Source: Armatimonadetes bacterium 55-13 (lineage in GTDB: Bacteria; Armatimonadota; Fimbriimonadia; Fimbriimonadales; Fimbriimonadaceae). From it: a DNA stretch of 64,000 bases. Positions within the stretch are counted from its first letter, which is position 1, and each line of letters opens with the position of its first letter. The position numbers were made by a program, and so were the translations under genes. The DNA lies in assembly GCA_001898035.1 (NCBI GenBank), contig MKRX01000002.1, positions 175,901-239,900 on the forward strand. Direction: 5' to 3'. Under the pieces are notes generated by a model. That model saw only the letters and a list, made by a program, of their open reading frames with translations. It did no database searches and was not told the DNA's origin. Shown here piece after piece: positions 61,301 through 64,000 of the stretch.

Positions 61301-62280
61301 GCTGCCACCTCCTTGGCTTGGCGTCGGCTCGCAAAGGCGTCCAGCCCCAAGGCGATGAGGATGACCGATCCGTAGACGAGGACTTGCCAATCGGCAGCGA
61401 CCCCAAGAACGGCGAGCGCCACATTCACGACGCCGAGCAAGATGCAACCTAGCAGTACTCCACCTACGCTGCCTGACCCGCCTTTGACATCACATCCACC
61501 GATCACGGTGGCGGCGATGACGGTGAGTTCCATGCCCGACCCGGCGGTTGCGGGGTTCACGAAGCCATAGCGGGAGGCATAAAGCAGTCCGGCGAAGCCG
61601 GCGAGGGCTCCGCAGATGACGTAGCAGGCGAATACGGACTTTCCGACGGGGACTCCTCGCAGATGGGCGGCTTCGGGGCGGCTTCCGATGGCGTAGAGGT
61701 TTCTTCCGAGAACGGTCTTGTTCGTCAGGAAATAGCCTAGACCCACGGCGAGGAGGGCGAAAACGAGGAGCCAGGGGAGGGTGACACCACCGATCGTTAC
61801 CGGGCCGCGGAGGGACCACTCGGTAAGGGCGGACGGGATGTTGTTGGAATCGATTTGGTGACCGCCGCTGACGATGAAGGTTAGACCGCGGTAGACGCTG
61901 AGGGTGCCGAGGGTGGTGATGATCGGCGGAATCTTCGCCCAGGCGATGAGTCCGCCGTTGATTAAACCAAGAACGGCGCCGATTCCCAGACTTGCTCCTG
62001 CGCCAAGGGCGAGGTTGAGGTCGGGATGGGCACGGAACAGCATTCCCGTGAGCATTCCCGAGAGACCAAGCATCGAGCCTACCGATACGTCGATTCCTCG
62101 GGTGACGATCACAAGCATCTGACCGACCGCCATGACGGTGAGGAGGGGAATCCAAAGTAGGATGCTGCTGATGGATGAGGCGGACAGGAGTCGGGGCTCT
62201 TTGAAAGCGGCGATGGCGAAGACTAGAATCACCAAGATGAGAGTTCGCATCTCCCGGCTTTTGGCGACCTTAGCTAGCAT
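61297..62280 (-). CDS. Sugar ABC transporter permease (first)
   Basis: A 327-residue BPD_transp_2 permease. ATG 62280 has a GGAGAAG ribosome site about 7 bases upstream; an in-frame ATG at 62304 is the alternative. Conserved sequence: ITTLGTLSVYRGLTFIVSGG, LGRNLYAIGSRPEAAHLRGVPV and AATVIGGCDVKGGSGSVGGVLLGCILL, typical of the ribose/AI-2/rhamnose permease family. It overlaps the ATPase gene by 11 bases upstream and the second permease by 4 bases downstream. Confidence 0.93.
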   Translation of the reverse strand: MLAKVAKSREMRTLILVILVFAIAAFKEPRLLSASSISSILLWIPLLTVMAVGQMLVIVTRGIDVSVGSMLGLSGMLTGMLFRAHPDLNLALGAGASLGIGAVLGLINGGLIAWAKIPPIITTLGTLSVYRGLTFIVSGGHQIDSNNIPSALTEWSLRGPVTIGGVTLPWLLVFALLAVGLGYFLTNKTVLGRNLYAIGSRPEAAHLRGVPVGKSVFACYVICGALAGFAGLLYASRYGFVNPATAGSGMELTVIAATVIGGCDVKGGSGSVGGVLLGCILLGVVNVALAVLGVAADWQVLVYGSVILIALGLDAFASRRQAKEVAA

Positions 62281-63769
62281 GGGCGGCTTCTCCGGCGGCA
62301 TCAAACATGATGGATTCTTGGGTGGCTTGATCTCGTTCGTATTCGGCCACTAGTTTGCCAGCCCGCATGACGAGAATTCGGTCGGAGACGGCTAAGACTT
62401 CGGGAAGGTCGGATGAGATCATGAGGACGGCGAGACCCTCGGAGGCGAGTTCTCGGATAAGGCGGTGAACTTCTGATTTGGCGCCGACATCGACACCTCG
62501 GGTGGGTTCATCGACGATGAGAACCTTTGGTTTGGTGAGAACGGCTTTGGCGAGGACGACTTTTTGTTGATTGCCACCGCTTAGGCTTCCTACGGGCTGC
62601 ATTGGACCGACGCACGCGACACGGAGGCGATCAATCCACTCTTTTGAAATGCTGACCTGTTCGGAACCCTTGACCCAGAACTTGAAGAGGTTCTCGAGGA
62701 TGGGGAGGGTGGCGTTTTCGGCGATGGAGAGGGGGAGGAGGAGGCCGTGGTGTTGGCGATCTTCGGGGACGAGGGCGAGGCCCTTCTTTTGGGCGTCCAG
62801 CGGCGTCTTTATTTCGACCGTCGCACCATCGATTTGAACGGTTCCCGACGACATTTTGGTAGCACCGACGAGGGCGTGGGCGATGTCGGTTCTTCCGGCA
62901 CCCACGAGTCCGGCGAGAGCGACGACTTCTCCGGGTTTGACGTCAAAACTGACATTGTGAACTCGGCCGGGGACCGAAAGGTTTTGGATGGAAAGTCTCG
63001 GGGCTTGGTCTTTGTGGTGGCGGGTGACGGCGGTGGCTTCGATGTCCCTTCCGACCATGTGGCGGATGACTTCGGCGGGGGAGGAATCTTGGGTGGTGAG
63101 TTCGGCGACTTTGCTTCCGTCGCGAAGGACGGTGATGCGGTCGCAGATCTCGAAGACTTCTTCTAGCTTATGGCTGACGAATGCAAGGGCGCGGCCTTCG
63201 GCTTTGAGCCTCCGGACGATTTCGAATAGTTCTTCGACTTCCTTAGGAGTTAGGGAGGCGGTGGTTTCGTCGAGGATGAGGACTTGGGCGTTGTGGGTGA
63301 GGGCGGAGGCGACTTCGATCATTTGCTGATCGGCGACGGACAAGCCCTTGACGGGAGCATCTGGGGAGAGGCGGAGGCCGAGGTTGGCCATGGTGGTGGC
63401 GGCTTCTTCTCGGAGGGTCTTCCAATCTACGAGGCGGGCTTTGGTTCGGGGGTGATTTCCGGCGTAGATGTTCTCGGCGACGGTGAGGTCGGGGAAGGTG
63501 AGGGGTTCTTGGTGGATGAGGGAGATGCCTTTGGCGGCGGCGTCTTTGGGATTGGCAAGGCGAGTTGGTTGGCCGTTGAGGACCAGCTCCCCGGCGGTGG
63601 GGCGGTGGACGCCGGCGATGATCTTGGCGAGGGTGGATTTCCCGGCGCCGTTTTCGCCGGTGATGGCGTGGACTTCACCGGGGTAGAGATTGAGGTCGAC
63701 TCCATGGAGTACCTCGACGCCGCCAAAGGACATTTTGATTTGGCGAGCGGAGATGAGGGGTTCCTTCAT
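62270..63769 (-). CDS. Sugar ABC transporter duplicated ATPase (RbsA/RhaT-like)
   Basis: A 499-residue protein of two fused ATPase halves. The first has Walker A GENGAGKSTLAKI, signature LSVADQQMIEVASAL and Walker B VLILDETTASL. The second has the degenerate GLVGAGRTDIA, signature SLSGGNQQKVVLAKAV and VLIVDEPTRGVDVGAKSEV. This duplicated CUT2-type ATPase energises monosaccharide uptake. It is the first gene of the transporter operon and is divergent from the ribulokinase-like gene at the edge of the window. Its promoter region includes the repeated 42-bp sequence. Confidence 0.95.
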   Translation of the reverse strand: MKEPLISARQIKMSFGGVEVLHGVDLNLYPGEVHAITGENGAGKSTLAKIIAGVHRPTAGELVLNGQPTRLANPKDAAAKGISLIHQEPLTFPDLTVAENIYAGNHPRTKARLVDWKTLREEAATTMANLGLRLSPDAPVKGLSVADQQMIEVASALTHNAQVLILDETTASLTPKEVEELFEIVRRLKAEGRALAFVSHKLEEVFEICDRITVLRDGSKVAELTTQDSSPAEVIRHMVGRDIEATAVTRHHKDQAPRLSIQNLSVPGRVHNVSFDVKPGEVVALAGLVGAGRTDIAHALVGATKMSSGTVQIDGATVEIKTPLDAQKKGLALVPEDRQHHGLLLPLSIAENATLPILENLFKFWVKGSEQVSISKEWIDRLRVACVGPMQPVGSLSGGNQQKVVLAKAVLTKPKVLIVDEPTRGVDVGAKSEVHRLIRELASEGLAVLMISSDLPEVLAVSDRILVMRAGKLVAEYERDQATQESIMFDAAGEAAHAS

Positions 63770-63823
63770 GGAATTTGGCGCCTCCCTGCGCTGGAAAACA
63801 TGGGGTTCAGATTACTTTGTTTT

Positions 63824-63865
63824 TTGATCGATTGGATACCTATGAAGAAGGGATACCCATAGAGG
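63824..63865 (+). repeat. 42-bp sequence repeated in inverted orientation (right end)
   Basis: This starts TTGATCGATTGGATACCTAT and ends AAGGGATACCCATAGAGG, with an internal direct repeat GGATACC at 63834 and 63851. Its inverted partner lies at 54589-54632, after the last gene of the same operon. It sits about 55 bases upstream of the ATPase gene and 93 bases upstream of the ribulokinase-like start, so an operator role is also possible. Confidence 0.75.
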
Positions 63866-63958
63866 TAGATTTAGAGGTCTCCGTTTGATTTATTTAAGAA
63901 ATTGAATTAAATGGGGAGTGGAAGCGAGGGTTGAACCTCGAATAAACTGAACCAGCTA

Positions 63959-64000
63959 ATGAAACAATATTCCATTGGTTTCGACTACGGCACGAATAGC
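63959..64000 (+). CDS. Partial ribulokinase-like FGGY sugar kinase, 5' end
   Basis: Only the first 14 codons are in the window: MKQYSIGFDYGTNS. The IG-x-DYGT-(D/N)-S phosphate-1 motif is that of ribulokinase (AraB) and related FGGY kinases. The divergent ABC transporter for a deoxysugar or pentose fits this. A small hairpin, CGAGG-GTTGAA-CCTCG (63925-63940), lies just upstream. Whether the substrate is L-ribulose, L-rhamnulose or another ketose cannot be decided from this piece. Confidence 0.7.
   Translation, partial: MKQYSIGFDYGTNS

Noticed and set aside
61301-61447. 49-residue N-terminal extension of the second permease
   Set aside because: The extension is Arg/Gly-rich noise from the overlapping upstream gene; ATG 61300 has the GGAGGTGG ribosome site and the native membrane start.

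Overview
The window looks like chromosomal DNA from a free-living, moderately GC-rich, Gram-negative-type bacterium. My best guess is the Armatimonadota, close to the Fimbriimonadia; this is inference without any database search. The reasons are the large prepilin with the FPVFAQAKR-type helix and a degenerate H-X9-DG motif, the GH89 enzyme, the DUF1501 and DUF1549/DUF1553 pair also common in Planctomycetes, a PEP-CTERM protein, and many secreted proteins of unknown function. Genes lie on both strands, mostly in short operons with 1-4 base overlaps. I see no rRNA operon, CRISPR array, phage or intact insertion sequence.

Layout. 0.1-1.1 kb: two tandem, closely related short prepilins, each with its own terminator. 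1.2-4.9 kb: an EI24-type membrane protein, trpB without trpA, a GH4-like Rossmann protein and an Mrp-type Fe-S carrier ATPase. 5.0-9.7 kb: an orphan ECF sigma factor, then DUF4446 - ECF sigma - membrane anti-sigma factor with an STN-like end, divergent from a short signal peptidase I and a Nudix hydrolase. 9.8-14.9 kb: asd, an AraC regulator with a large DUF5695-like protein, and an initiator tRNA gene. 15-19.5 kb: a PafA-like phosphatase, a TlpA-like thioredoxin, and a cytochrome c with a sugar-dehydrogenase-like beta-propeller. 19.5-24 kb: a divergent glutamate synthase large subunit. 24-30.7 kb: exported unknowns and a GH89 operon. 30.8-33.4 kb: two adjacent genes sharing a double zinc-ribbon module, the second extended by helical repeats. 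33.5-34.3 kb: CsbD and DUF1328 stress genes followed by a hairpin-rich, possibly noncoding-RNA segment. 34.3-46 kb: hppD, a transglutaminase, a PEP-CTERM protein, a CBS protein, a large prepilin, uridine kinase, a response regulator with a histidine kinase, and small enzymes. 46-46.5 kb: repeats and tRNA-Thr. 46.6-54.2 kb: a type I restriction-modification operon (R-S-GmrSD-like-M). 54.6-63.8 kb: a rhamnose-type ABC transporter followed by the DUF1549 and DUF1501 genes, divergent from the first codons of a ribulokinase-like gene at the right edge.

Functional links. The AraC/DUF5695, GH89, transporter/DUF1549/DUF1501 and ribulokinase genes suggest a polysaccharide- and deoxysugar-degrading life style. 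The two ECF sigma genes and a candidate ECF-type promoter before csbD point to envelope or stress regulation. The most unusual items are the GmrSD-type gene inside a type I RM operon, the paired zinc-ribbon genes, the hairpin-rich segment at 33.96-34.23 kb, a 42-44 bp sequence repeated in inverted orientation at the two ends of the 54.6-63.9 kb block, an insertion in the 3Fe-4S loop of GltB, and heptanucleotide and REP-like repeats next to gene remnants.
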